Source of the DNA: Spirosoma sp. KCTC 42546 | GTDB lineage: Bacteria > Bacteroidota > Bacteroidia > Cytophagales > Spirosomataceae | Assembly: GCF_006965485.1 (NCBI RefSeq) | Contig: NZ_CP041360.1 | Coordinates: 2,790,001-2,854,000 of the forward strand | Length of the DNA stretch: 64,000 nt | Direction: 5' to 3' | In this document: positions 1-8,275 of the stretch, one piece after another | Numbering within the stretch: the stretch's first letter is position 1 | Layout of the letters: the number at the start of each line of letters is the position of its first letter | Made by a program: the position numbers and the translations under genes | Notes under the pieces: generated by a model | The model's database searches: none | What the model was told of the DNA's origin: nothing | The model's input: only the letters and a program-made list of their open reading frames with translations

Positions 1-696
1 TCGGTTGAGCAGGAGCCATTTCACTATACCTGGGATGACCGTCAGCATTCAGGGTTTTTCTGGTGGAAGACTATTTTTAACAATCTGGGAGCTAAAACGA
101 CGACGATAGAAGGTGCGCCCACGTCGACTTCGTTGAAAGGTGCCGATGTGTACATCATCGTTGACCCCGATACACCTAAAGAAACGCCAAAGCCTAACTA
201 CGTGAGCGAGGCCGATATCAATGCCATCGCCAATTGGGTGCAAGCCGGTGGTACACTCGTGCTGATGGCCAACGATACCTCAAACTGTGAGCACAAGCAC
301 TTTAACCAACTGGCAGCCCGATTTGGGATGCAGTTCCTTCCTAAAAATCGGAACATGGTACAGGGTGATCATTTTGAGCAGGGCAAAATTAGTATACCGG
401 CTGGTAACGCAATCTTCCCGAAAACCAGAACGGTTTATATTAAAGAATTATCGCCCCTTGATGTCAAGGCTCCTGCTAAAGCTGCTGTAACCGACGCAGG
501 TGATGTAATTATGGGCGTTGCCAAAGTAGGGAAAGGAACCGTTTTCGCTGTAGGCGATCCCTGGTTATATAATGAGTATGTAGACGGGCGTAAAATTCCG
601 GCGATCTACCAAAATTTCCAGGCCGCTAAAGACTTGGCAACCTGGTTGTTACGTCAGGGGGCGTCGGCTGCAAGTTCTGCTTCGAGTAAGCAGTAG
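1..696 (+). CDS. C-terminal part of a probable GH88/GH105-type glycosidase (5' end outside window)
   Basis: The reading frame is open from base 1 to a stop at 694-696, so this is the 3' end of a longer gene. The visible 231 residues form a GATase-like or DUF4350-like fold. A strand ending IIVDPD is followed by a helix, then the segment AGGTLVLMANDTSN, and near the end GKGTVFAVGDPWLYNEY. From memory, this module closes Bacteroidota unsaturated rhamnogalacturonyl or glucuronyl hydrolases (GH88/GH105) involved in pectin breakdown. The catalytic toroid itself would lie upstream of the window, so the enzyme assignment is inference and only the C-terminal domain is seen. The tail is Ala/Ser-rich. 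The gene is followed by a palindromic repeat. Confidence 0.6.
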   Translation, partial: SVEQEPFHYTWDDRQHSGFFWWKTIFNNLGAKTTTIEGAPTSTSLKGADVYIIVDPDTPKETPKPNYVSEADINAIANWVQAGGTLVLMANDTSNCEHKHFNQLAARFGMQFLPKNRNMVQGDHFEQGKISIPAGNAIFPKTRTVYIKELSPLDVKAPAKAAVTDAGDVIMGVAKVGKGTVFAVGDPWLYNEYVDGRKIPAIYQNFQAAKDLATWLLRQGASAASSASSKQ

Positions 697-702
697 TTAA
701 TT

Positions 703-910
703 TTCAGCCCACGGTTTATTGGGTTGACGTAATTAACCGATGAAAAGTCCATCTATCAGCCCACAGCTAATTGACTTGAAGAAATTAACCGCTGTTTTGC
801 TAGTCTTCAAACCCCCATCCCCTGAACTTCAGTGGGTTGGGGGTTTTGAAAGCCCAAAAAGGCAAGTTTTATTTAGGCGGTTATTTGATTCACATCAATA
901 AACTGTGGGC
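703..910. repeat. Dispersed palindromic repeat B, copy 1
   Basis: The gap holds GCCCACGGTTTATTGG near 706 and its near-complement near 895-910, so the block has inverted ends. Bases 770-900 match, in reverse orientation, the block at 60170-60331. Shared parts are the TTGACTTGAAGAAATTAACC end, the C-rich/G-rich hairpin around 811-847 and the ATTTAGGCG end. The sequence near 703-737 is also partly repeated at 756-790. No coding frame is convincing. It may act as a terminator between the convergent genes on either side. Confidence 0.7.
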
Positions 911-933
911 AAACATAAAACATACGCAAAGCT

Positions 934-2646
934 CTACAACGCCAATGATTTCATCTGTTTCACCGCGTAGTTAGCGGCTCTGGCGGTGAGGGCCATGTAG
1001 GTCAAAGATGGGTTCTGGGTGCTGGTTGAGGTCATGCAGGCACCGTCGGTTACGAAAACGTTTTTGCAGTGGTGCAATTGATTCCAGCGATTCAGTAAGG
1101 ATGTTTTTGGATCATGACCCATCCGAACGCCCCCCATCTCGTGGTTTTCGCTGCCGGGTAATCGTCCCGTATCCTGCGTGCGAATGTTTTTGAAGCCTGC
1201 CTTCGTGTACATCTCGGTAAACTGCCCGAAGAAATCCTTCAGAATTTTCTCGTCGTTCTCATCGTAACTTACCGACACCCGCAACTGCGGGATGCCCCAA
1301 TTATCTTTCAACACCGAATCAAGTCGTACGGTACTGCTGGCTTTGGGAATGGTTTCGGCCATCATTGCCGAACCCACCTGCCAATCGCCCAGGGTAGGGT
1401 TGAGCAAGTTCTGTTTCAAGGATGCGCCAATGCCTTCCTGATTTTGAAGCTCCGCTCTTGACGAATAGAACGTAGCAGCATAGCCGCGCAGAAAATCGGT
1501 TTCCTGCTTATGAACATTCCGGAAACGGGGAATATAACTGCTATTCGGTCGGCGACCGTCGGTGGTAGAGTCAAGGTTACCATCGTAGGTTGCCGTAACC
1601 CGTCCCCGATAACTATGAAATGCCATGTGTGTGCCGAGCAACCCACTGTCATTCCCTAATCCGTTTGGAAACCGGTTAGAGGTCGAGTTCAACAGAATCA
1701 AGTTGGTGTGCAGCGCCGATGCATTCACGAAAATAATGCGGGCATAGTACTCGGTCATCTGGTGAGTTTTGGCATCAATGACCCGAACGCTCGTTGCCTT
1801 ATTAGTTTTCTCGTCGTAGATGATAGAATGGACGACTGAGTCGGGTTGGAGCGTGAGTTTTCCCGTACGAAGCGCCCATGGAATGGTGGAGGCATTGCTA
1901 CTGTAGTAGCCTCCGTATGGACAACCGCGTTCACAAAGGGTTCGGTGCTGGCACCTTGCGCGACCTTGTTGATAATGAATCGGTTGAGGATCTGTGAGGT
2001 GAGCTGCCCGGCCGATAATAACATGCCGGTCAGTATAATGAGACGCGACCTGCTTCTTAAAATAGGTCTCCACGCACGACATTTCATGGGGTCGCAGAAA
2101 CTCGCCATCGGGTAGGGTAGCCAGACCGTCTTTATTGCCCGTAATACCCACAAATTTTTCAACATGGCTATACCAGGGCGCAATGTCAGCGTAGCGAATG
2201 GGCCAATCAACGGCAAAACCGTCGCGGGCCGGACCGCTAAAATCGAAATCGCTCCACCGCTGCGTTTGTCGGCCCCAGGTCAGTGACCGACCACCCACCT
2301 GATAGCCATGAATCCAATCGTACGGCTTCTCCTGCACATAGGGCTGATCGCTGTCTTTGGCGAAAAAGTGCATCGTATCTTCATGGAAGGCATAGTTTCG
2401 GCTGGCAATCGAGTATTCCTGTCGAATGTGGAGTGGTACCTGCCCGCGGTGTTCTAACTCCCAGGGGTTCAGGTTGGCGGTCGGATAATCGGTTACGTGC
2501 TTGACCTCCCGACCCCGTTCCAGCAACAGCGTGCGAAGTCCACCTTGAGTAAGTTCCTTAGCGGCCCAGCCGCCACTCATACCCGAGCCGATGACAATGG
2601 CATCGTAGGTGCGGGTTTTGCGACTATCAATGAGCAGAGTAGACAT
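934..2646 (-). CDS. GMC family FAD-dependent oxidoreductase
   Basis: A 570-residue glucose-methanol-choline oxidoreductase that probably oxidises a sugar or alcohol hydroxyl. The N terminus has the dinucleotide-binding motif GSGMSG (residues 20-25) and then LLLERG, which closes the FAD-binding Rossmann unit. GGRSLTWG and a cysteine-containing CPYGGYY segment follow. The C-terminal GMC domain contains NHEMGGVRMG (His502, a candidate catalytic base) and TQNPSLT (Asn545), the usual active-site pair. There is no signal peptide at this start. The length and cysteine segment resemble the gluconate-2-dehydrogenase-like subgroup, but the small partner subunit is not adjacent. The upstream neighbour on the same strand is a P-loop kinase 32 bases away. 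The substrate cannot be read from the sequence. Confidence 0.88.
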   Translation of the reverse strand: MSTLLIDSRKTRTYDAIVIGSGMSGGWAAKELTQGGLRTLLLERGREVKHVTDYPTANLNPWELEHRGQVPLHIRQEYSIASRNYAFHEDTMHFFAKDSDQPYVQEKPYDWIHGYQVGGRSLTWGRQTQRWSDFDFSGPARDGFAVDWPIRYADIAPWYSHVEKFVGITGNKDGLATLPDGEFLRPHEMSCVETYFKKQVASHYTDRHVIIGRAAHLTDPQPIHYQQGRARCQHRTLCERGCPYGGYYSSNASTIPWALRTGKLTLQPDSVVHSIIYDEKTNKATSVRVIDAKTHQMTEYYARIIFVNASALHTNLILLNSTSNRFPNGLGNDSGLLGTHMAFHSYRGRVTATYDGNLDSTTDGRRPNSSYIPRFRNVHKQETDFLRGYAATFYSSRAELQNQEGIGASLKQNLLNPTLGDWQVGSAMMAETIPKASSTVRLDSVLKDNWGIPQLRVSVSYDENDEKILKDFFGQFTEMYTKAGFKNIRTQDTGRLPGSENHEMGGVRMGHDPKTSLLNRWNQLHHCKNVFVTDGACMTSTSTQNPSLTYMALTARAANYAVKQMKSLAL

Positions 2647-2678
2647 AGACGCTAAAGCGTAGAGGCCAGTCTTTTTAA

Positions 2679-3224
2679 CTATGATTCGTATGCTGCCAGT
2701 CGCTTTATCACGGCTTCCAATCGCTCCTGAACTGAATAATCTCCACGCAATTCGAGAATTGGGCAGGTCAATTTTTGCATCCAGTTTTCATGTACGACCA
2801 ATGATCGTCTGCTTGATGAAGGATCGTCGTAACCTGATGCCCAGTCAATGAATTCTTCGTATAATTTATGTCGATGTTCGTTCTCATAAATCACGTTTCC
2901 GTACCGGGCAAACTCTCTTTTTCGCAACCGATCGATTCGAATATCGGGTGGTATCCAGAGAAAAACGGCTACATCGAAAGCGGAGACCCACTCATCGCCC
3001 CAGCTTACTAACGAGCCACCAACGATCCAGCTACTATGTTTTTGTAGTTCGCTACGCAACTGATTGTTGCGTTCAGTAGGATTTCGCTTAACCGTAAACG
3101 GCGGATCGGATGGTTCCCAGAAAAAATAATCCGTGTCAAAATAGGGCAAGTTGGTTTGATCAGCCAGGGCATTTCCTAACGTAGTTACCCCCGAACCCGA
3201 AGCGCCGAAAATATGGACTTTCAT
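2679..3224 (-). CDS. P-loop NTPase, adenylate-kinase-like
   Basis: A 181-residue small nucleotide kinase-like protein. Residues 7-15 (GASGSGVTT) form the Walker A loop right after the first strand. DTDYFFW follows, as in shikimate or adenylate kinase-like and FlaR-type proteins where an acidic pair lies in the acceptor site. The middle part (WIVGGSL, then DVAVFLWIPPDIRIDRLRKRE) looks like the Walker B strand and the LID-proximal Arg-rich helix. The protein is cytoplasmic, with no signal or membrane segment. It lies 32 bases upstream of the GMC oxidoreductase on the same strand, so the two may be cotranscribed. The real acceptor is unknown. Confidence 0.75.
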   Translation of the reverse strand: MKVHIFGASGSGVTTLGNALADQTNLPYFDTDYFFWEPSDPPFTVKRNPTERNNQLRSELQKHSSWIVGGSLVSWGDEWVSAFDVAVFLWIPPDIRIDRLRKREFARYGNVIYENEHRHKLYEEFIDWASGYDDPSSSRRSLVVHENWMQKLTCPILELRGDYSVQERLEAVIKRLAAYES

Positions 3225-3346
3225 ACGTGCTAATTTATGCCGTCATTGGGCAAGAAAACTACTTTTGGTGCCTCTAAGCTATCCTCGTTAAATTGACAAA
3301 AATAGCCATTCCTACAACAAGCGAGCCCTTTTACTGTTAAACTCCT

Positions 3347-4555
3347 ATGCAAGCCCCCTCCCTAACTCCGCCCCGAAATAAGGTTGACTCCTTTGAGTCG
3401 CCGGATTTCTACTGCATTGATGATCTGCTCACGGCCGAACACAAATTAGTTCGGTCGGCCGTTCGTACGTTCGTGAAACGTGAGATTACACCCATTGTCG
3501 AAGAGTGCGCCCAACGGGCTGAATTCCCTGAGCATATCGTCAAGAAATTTGGACAGATTGGTGCCTTTGGTGCTACCATTCCCGTTGAATACGGTGGGGG
3601 AGGACTGGACCAGATTTCGTACGGACTGATGACGCAGGAAATTGAACGGGGCGATTCGGGTATGCGCTCATGCGTATCGGTGCAAAATTCGCTGGTGATG
3701 TACCCGATTTTCACTTTCGGCTCAGAGCAACAAAAGAGAAAATACCTGCCTAAACTGGCGAAAGGTGAATTGTTAGGCTGCTTCGGCTTGACAGAACCGA
3801 ACCATGGATCTGATCCGGGTGGTATGGAAACCAGCTTTATCGAGCGTAGTGACTACTATTTGCTCAATGGATCAAAGCTTTGGATCACCAACGCCAACAT
3901 TGCCGATATCGCGATTGTGTGGGCCAGAAATGATCACGGAAAAGTCCGGGGTCTGATTCTGGAACGGGGCATGGAAGGGTTTACAACCGCCGAAATCAAT
4001 AACAAATGGTCGCTACGGGCGAGCAGTACGGGCGAACTGGTTTTTCGGGATGTACAAGTGCCTAAGGAAAATATACTGCCCGAGGCTTACGGTCTAAAGA
4101 GCGCCCTGAAATGTCTGGAACAGGCCCGTTATGGTATTTGCTGGGGTGCTTTGGGAGCCGCTATGGAATGCTACGAAGTTGCCCGACGATACGCCCTCGA
4201 ACGAATTCAGTTCAATAAACCAATTGCCAGCTTTCAATTAGTGCAGAAGAAGCTCGCTGAGATGTTGACCGATATTACGCAGGCGCAACTGCTCTGCTGG
4301 CGATTGGGTACGCTCAAAAACGAAGACCGGGCGACAGTAGCACAGATTTCGCTGGCTAAGCGCAATAATGTTGAAATCGCATTGCGGGCCGCTCGCGAAG
4401 CACGCCAGATTCTAGGCGCCATGGGCATTTCGGGCGAGTACCCGATTATGCGTCACCTGATGAATCTCGAATCAGTGAGTACCTATGAGGGTACGCACGA
4501 CATTCAGCTGTTGATTCTGGGGGCGGAAATTACGGGTATTCCAGCGTTTAAATAA
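3347..4555 (+). CDS. gcdH: Glutaryl-CoA dehydrogenase (acyl-CoA dehydrogenase family)
   Basis: A 402-residue flavoprotein dehydrogenase. The motif LGCFGLTEPNHGSDPGG (143-159) and the C-terminal TYEGTHDI with Glu381 as catalytic base match the glutaryl-CoA dehydrogenase branch rather than general acyl-CoA dehydrogenases. Arg107 in DSGMRSCVSVQ sits where the glutaryl-carboxylate-binding arginine lies in the human enzyme. The family oxidises and decarboxylates glutaryl-CoA to crotonyl-CoA in lysine and tryptophan breakdown, passing electrons to ETF. No signal peptide is present. The gene stands alone, divergent from the kinase and convergent with the SRPBCC gene, and is followed by a 36-bp perfect hairpin. 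Confidence 0.85.
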   Translation: MQAPSLTPPRNKVDSFESPDFYCIDDLLTAEHKLVRSAVRTFVKREITPIVEECAQRAEFPEHIVKKFGQIGAFGATIPVEYGGGGLDQISYGLMTQEIERGDSGMRSCVSVQNSLVMYPIFTFGSEQQKRKYLPKLAKGELLGCFGLTEPNHGSDPGGMETSFIERSDYYLLNGSKLWITNANIADIAIVWARNDHGKVRGLILERGMEGFTTAEINNKWSLRASSTGELVFRDVQVPKENILPEAYGLKSALKCLEQARYGICWGALGAAMECYEVARRYALERIQFNKPIASFQLVQKKLAEMLTDITQAQLLCWRLGTLKNEDRATVAQISLAKRNNVEIALRAAREARQILGAMGISGEYPIMRHLMNLESVSTYEGTHDIQLLILGAEITGIPAFK

Positions 4556-4558
4556 ATA

Positions 4559-4648
4559 GTCATTAGTAGTCAGAAATGGTCATTGATTGTCAAGGATTGT
4601 TTGATAGCGATACTTGACAATCAATGACCATTTCTGACTACTAATGAC
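4559..4648. repeat. Perfect 36-bp inverted repeat with 10-base internal period
   Basis: Left arm 4559-4594 and right arm 4613-4648 are perfect reverse complements separated by 18 bases. Within the arm the word GTCA recurs at exactly 10-base steps (four times). It fills the gap between the convergent gcdH and SRPBCC genes, starting 3 bases after one stop and ending 7 bases before the other. It could serve as a two-way terminator, but the stem is far longer than usual and lacks a clear U tract. Confidence 0.9.
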
Positions 4649-4655
4649 AATAGTT

Positions 4656-5087
4656 TTACCGCTCCGCTAGTTCCTTGATCTGCTTCAGAAACGCGCCCAT
4701 GCCGTTTACCGAGTGGTTATAGCCTTCCTCGGTGGTGTAGCCCTGTTGTGTCCAGGTAAATTCGGTTTGATCGTCTCCTTCGGGTCTTAGGGTGTAAGTG
4801 ATTGTCGAATAGTTTTCGGGCTTATCTTCTGCGCCGGAAAAGCCGCTCCAATAGCTGTAACTAAGGAGCCTATTAGGTACGTTTTCGAGGATAATGCCTT
4901 TGTCCCGGTAGGTTTGCTCTTCGTATTCGCCCTGAAAGATGATCTCACTGCCAACTTTCCAGTCGGTGACAGTTTCGGTGCCAAACAGGTATTCCTTGAT
5001 CAGGTCAGGCGTAGTCAGTACTTCCCAAACTCTGGATGCAGTGGCAGTAATGTCGATGGATTGAGATACGATTAGGTCGTTGCGCAT
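4656..5087 (-). CDS. SRPBCC / AHSA1-type protein
   Basis: A 143-residue single-domain START-like (SRPBCC) protein of the Aha1 C-terminal-like group. Typical parts are the opening strand QSIDITATASRVWEVLTTPDLIKEYLFG, the central GSEIIFQGEYEE and a C-terminal helix GMGAFLKQIKELAE. These proteins form a helix-grip cavity for hydrophobic ligands. The ligand is unknown. It is cytoplasmic. The gene lies 65 bases downstream of a WYL-domain regulator on the same strand with a palindrome between them, which suggests regulation by that protein. Confidence 0.85.
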   Translation of the reverse strand: MRNDLIVSQSIDITATASRVWEVLTTPDLIKEYLFGTETVTDWKVGSEIIFQGEYEEQTYRDKGIILENVPNRLLSYSYWSGFSGAEDKPENYSTITYTLRPEGDDQTEFTWTQQGYTTEEGYNHSVNGMGAFLKQIKELAER

Positions 5088-5125
5088 GGTCGTTGACAGA
5101 TAATGATAGCGAAGATCAGGGCCTA

Positions 5126-5147
5126 TACTGACAACAGTATGTCAGTA
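5126..5147. promoter_or_regulatory. Candidate operator palindrome upstream of the SRPBCC gene
   Basis: TACTGACA (5126-5133) and TGTCAGTA (5140-5147) form a perfect 8-bp inverted repeat around a 6-base spacer. It lies 39-60 bases upstream of the SRPBCC start and just after the stop of the WYL regulator. Its size and symmetry suit binding by a dimeric HTH-WYL protein. The link to that regulator is inferred from position only. Confidence 0.45.
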
Positions 5148-5152
5148 AGATT

Positions 5153-6112
5153 CTAGCCAATGACAGGGTGAGCTGAATAATGCGTTTGTAGCTCATCAGC
5201 CAGTTGTTGCATCATTGTTCGTAGTGATTCAGGATGCTCAATGGTTATCGAGTTGCCGTACATGAGCAGCCAACGGGCCAGCCCTTCTATATAAGGCGTT
5301 TGGAAATTTACCCGAAAGTAGTCACCGAGGTCGTCTTCGCTGACAAAACCATAGGCGTATTTCTGTTCCTGCATGAACCGGGCAACCGACTTCGGGAATA
5401 AAACTGTCGCGTTATCTACCGGCCAGTCTGCCCCCATCCGATCAATATACTCCTGTAAAGACAGGCGTTCGGGACGAGCGAATCGCTGCCCTGTATTAGT
5501 AAGCTGACGAATACGATCCACCCGAAAATCGCGGTAATCCTGACGAGTACGGCAAAACGCAATCAGGTGCCAGCCCATGCGGTAGTGATGCAGACCAACC
5601 GGCTCGACTTCGCGTTCTGTTTCCGTATCGTTGTATTGCGAATGATACTGGAGTAAAAGAACCTGATTCTGGGCGATGGCGTGCTGAATGTGCGTCAATA
5701 ATCCATCCGAATACGGCTGGCGGCTTCTGGGTGTTGCCACGTGAATATGCGCTTCCAAATCATCTAATCGCTCCTGATCCGTGCGTTTCAATACCGATTT
5801 TATTTTAAAAAGTGCCGACTCAAATTCGGTACGAATCGACTCGTCAGCCCATTTTTCAATTAACTTGCCACCCAACAGGAGTGCGCTGGCTTCGGCACTG
5901 GTAAACATGACGGGCGGTAAGTGGTAGTCGGTCAGGAAATAACCGACACCGGCTTCGGCCCCAATGGGAACACCGGCTTCTTCCAGCGACCGAATATCAC
6001 GGTACACCGTTCGAAGGCTGATATCGAAGCGTTTAGCTAACTCCTGGGCGCGAACAACCCGTTTGGTTTGCAGATGAATCAGGATGGCAGTCAGGCGGTC
6101 AAGACGGTTCAT
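5153..6112 (-). CDS. YafY-type HTH-WYL transcriptional regulator
   Basis: A 319-residue regulator. Residues about 1-60 form an HTH_11/DeoR-like winged helix (ELAKRFDISLRTVYRDIRSL is the recognition region), followed by EEAGVPIGAEAGVGYFL, the typical link. The middle carries the WYL domain (GLHHYRMGWHLIAFCRTR, then DFRVDRI), and the C terminus is a WCX-like extension ending in a helix. WYL domains sense a ligand such as nucleic acid or a small molecule and alter DNA binding. The protein is encoded upstream of an SRPBCC gene, with a TACTGACA palindrome between them. A GNAT acetyltransferase gene diverges from it across 91 bases. Confidence 0.88.
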   Translation of the reverse strand: MNRLDRLTAILIHLQTKRVVRAQELAKRFDISLRTVYRDIRSLEEAGVPIGAEAGVGYFLTDYHLPPVMFTSAEASALLLGGKLIEKWADESIRTEFESALFKIKSVLKRTDQERLDDLEAHIHVATPRSRQPYSDGLLTHIQHAIAQNQVLLLQYHSQYNDTETEREVEPVGLHHYRMGWHLIAFCRTRQDYRDFRVDRIRQLTNTGQRFARPERLSLQEYIDRMGADWPVDNATVLFPKSVARFMQEQKYAYGFVSEDDLGDYFRVNFQTPYIEGLARWLLMYGNSITIEHPESLRTMMQQLADELQTHYSAHPVIG

Positions 6113-6203
6113 GGTAGCATTTGTACGAAAGTCAATCGCAAATTACGATCCTTCATTTGAACAACTAGCCCTTTTTTTGCGTAGAGAGAGAACATAAACC
6201 CCA

Positions 6204-6509
6204 ATGAACATGAGCACCATTCATAACAACACCCACCGGCACCGCTTTGAACTGGAAACAGAGGGTAAGATTTCCTTTGTGGAATACCAACGGGTAAATG
6301 ATGAAACGCTTGCACTGGTCCATACGGAAGTTGATCCAAGTTTAGAAGGACACGGTATTGGCTCGACGTTAGTAGAAGGGGTGTTAGAGTATGTTGAGCA
6401 ACACAACCTGACCATTGTGCCGCTTTGCCCATTCGTTTCGGCCTACCTCAAACGCCACCCCGACTGGAATCGGATTGTCTCCACATCGTACACGGCTACT
6501 GGGTTCTAG
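6204..6509 (+). CDS. Small GNAT-like N-acetyltransferase (YjdJ type)
   Basis: A 101-residue protein of the short Gat_Yjdj acetyltransferase group. It shows the beta-strand FVEYQRVNDETLALVHTEV, then the acetyl-CoA loop EGHGIGSTLVEGVLEYV, and ends with the typical LCPFVSAYLKRHPDW block. The length matches the group (about 90-105). The substrate is unknown. Its first two possible starts are both ATG (6204 and 6210). It lies 7 bases upstream of the polysaccharide deacetylase gene, so the two probably share a transcript. Confidence 0.85.
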   Translation: MNMSTIHNNTHRHRFELETEGKISFVEYQRVNDETLALVHTEVDPSLEGHGIGSTLVEGVLEYVEQHNLTIVPLCPFVSAYLKRHPDWNRIVSTSYTATGF

Positions 6510-6516
6510 ACGGGAG

Positions 6517-7473
6517 ATGAATCGTTTTTTTTGTGTGTTAAGTTTGTTCGTGTTGAGCAGCCTCAATGCGCTCGGACAGTTAACAGACTATCGCGTATTT
6601 TTTGGGCTGACCAACCCGCAACCGCATCAGGTCATCCTGCGGCAGTGGCAGCAGAGCGGTCAAACTCGCTATCTGACGCTCAATCCGCATACCCTCAAAA
6701 CGGCTGTTGTCAATCTTCCGCCAGCCAGTGTTCGAGCCTTACCCTGGGTGAGTGTGGTGGATCAACTTAGCCAAACGCCCTATGCGCGAATACTTCAGCT
6801 AGAGCAGACGCGGGACTACAATTTGCAGGATGCCGGCATCGAGCGTGCCGATACAACCGAGCGTGGCTTCAGCCTGACCATTGATCTTTGTCCATCCACC
6901 AAGCCGTTGACGCGTTTGGTATTTGAGCAACTGATTCGTGCGTTTGAGCCCGAAGAGAAGCCGATTCCAGTTACCATTACCATTACGGGGCTCTGGATGG
7001 AGAGCCATCGGTCGGATTTAGCTTACCTGAAAAACCTGGTTAGTCGAGGTGATCTGGACATTACGTGGGTCAACCATTCGTACCATCATCGGTATAATCC
7101 CCGGTTGCCGCTGCCGATGAATTTCCTGCTCGAAGGAGCCACTAATCTAAATGATGAAGTGTTGCTAAACGAGCAGGCTATGCTCAAAAATGGCCTGACG
7201 CCGTCTATCTTCTTCCGCTTCCCGGGCCTCGTCTCCGATAAAGCCGTCTTTGGTCGGGTACTGGCTTTTGGGTTATTGCCCATCGGCAGCGATGCTTGGT
7301 TAGCCAAAAATCAGCAGCCCAAACAGGGCAGTTTAGTCCTCATTCATGCCAACGGTAACGAACCCCTGGGCATTACAGATTTCATAAATCTGATCCGCCA
7401 GAAATCACCGGCCATCGAAAACAAAACCTGGCTGCTGTATGATTTACCAGCTAGTTTGGTGAAGAGAAGGTGA
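6517..7473 (+). CDS. Secreted polysaccharide deacetylase-like (NodB fold) protein
   Basis: A 318-residue protein starting at ATG 6517. This start gives a clean Sec signal peptide (MNRFFCVLSLFVLSSLNALG). The longer frame from 6415 runs through the acetyltransferase gene and has no signal. The NodB-like core shows TIDLCPS (motif 1 region, altered from TFDD), VNHSYHH (His-x-x-x-His metal-binding motif 2), FFRFPG (motif 3) and LVLIHAN (motif 5). The family removes acetyl groups from peptidoglycan or other polysaccharides. The altered motif 1 keeps one Asp, so activity is plausible but not certain. It is encoded 7 bases after the GNAT gene. Confidence 0.75.
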   Translation: MNRFFCVLSLFVLSSLNALGQLTDYRVFFGLTNPQPHQVILRQWQQSGQTRYLTLNPHTLKTAVVNLPPASVRALPWVSVVDQLSQTPYARILQLEQTRDYNLQDAGIERADTTERGFSLTIDLCPSTKPLTRLVFEQLIRAFEPEEKPIPVTITITGLWMESHRSDLAYLKNLVSRGDLDITWVNHSYHHRYNPRLPLPMNFLLEGATNLNDEVLLNEQAMLKNGLTPSIFFRFPGLVSDKAVFGRVLAFGLLPIGSDAWLAKNQQPKQGSLVLIHANGNEPLGITDFINLIRQKSPAIENKTWLLYDLPASLVKRR

Positions 7474-7528
7474 ACTGATGTATGATGTAAGGTTTATGAC
7501 TTACAGCTAACTACTTTTATGTCATTCA

Positions 7529-8275
7529 TCATACGCCAGACCGTTTCTCCAGCTCTTCTATTTTATGCTTTAACTGCCGAACTTCGCTGATCAGGATTTT
7601 CATGTCGTTGTCGGTTTGTTCCTGCTCATCTTCCACAAAAAAGTTGGCTACATAGCCAGTAAACGTTCCAAACAGCCCAACGCCGGCAACCATCAATACA
7701 GCCGCAATAAGTCGCCCGAATGTTGTGACGGGGAATTTGTCGCCATAGCCAACTGTAGTGATGGTGACGAATGCCCACCAGAGAGCATCGGAAGGTGTTT
7801 TTATGTTGGCTTCGGGTACGCGTTCGGCGTAAAGAATGGCTACCGCCCCAAAAATCATGAGCAGGACTGAACTCAGTAGCACAACCGCCAACGTACCATT
7901 GGCCCGGTTGCGGAAAAGGTAATTCAGGAAGTCACGGATAGATCGAAACGAACGAACCATCCGCAGGATTCGGAATACGCGTACCAACTGCCCCAGCCGA
8001 AACCAGTCGAGAGCGGGAATGCTGGCTAGTAAGTCAATCCAGCCCCATTGAAGAAATTTCCATTTGTTAGGTGCCTGATAGAGCCGGAGGAAAAAATCGT
8101 AGAGAAAATACAGGCAGATACCCGTGTCGATCTGGTCGAGCAATTGCCGGGTTTGCTCATGCATTGGTACCAGTTCACGAATAAGCAAGGCCAGAACAAC
8201 ATAGACCGATAACACGAGCATGATAACTTGATGCAGCGTTATTCGGGGTGAACCAGGCTTTCTATGGCTACTCAT
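7529..8275 (-). CDS. Six-TM voltage-gated-type potassium channel
   Basis: A 248-residue channel from ATG 8275, which overlaps the stop of the upstream gene as ATGA. A start 57 bases earlier would lie inside that gene. The selectivity filter TVGYGD is at about residues 174-179 after a pore helix (DALWWAFVTITT). The segment RVFRILRMVRSFRSIR has Arg at every third place, as in an S4 voltage sensor. A coiled-coil tail (ISEVRQLKHKIEELEKR) ends the protein and probably holds the tetramer. It sits in the inner membrane and conducts K+. Translational coupling to an outer-membrane protein gene is unusual. Confidence 0.9.
   Translation of the reverse strand: MSSHRKPGSPRITLHQVIMLVLSVYVVLALLIRELVPMHEQTRQLLDQIDTGICLYFLYDFFLRLYQAPNKWKFLQWGWIDLLASIPALDWFRLGQLVRVFRILRMVRSFRSIRDFLNYLFRNRANGTLAVVLLSSVLLMIFGAVAILYAERVPEANIKTPSDALWWAFVTITTVGYGDKFPVTTFGRLIAAVLMVAGVGLFGTFTGYVANFFVEDEQEQTDNDMKILISEVRQLKHKIEELEKRSGV

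Noticed and set aside
1755..2216. 153-codon second frame on the minus strand in the GMC gene
   Set aside because: The GMC frame is the one with FAD and active-site motifs. The alternative has no features.
6415..6516. N-terminal extension of the polysaccharide deacetylase
   Set aside because: It overlaps the acetyltransferase gene and gives no signal peptide; ATG 6517 does.
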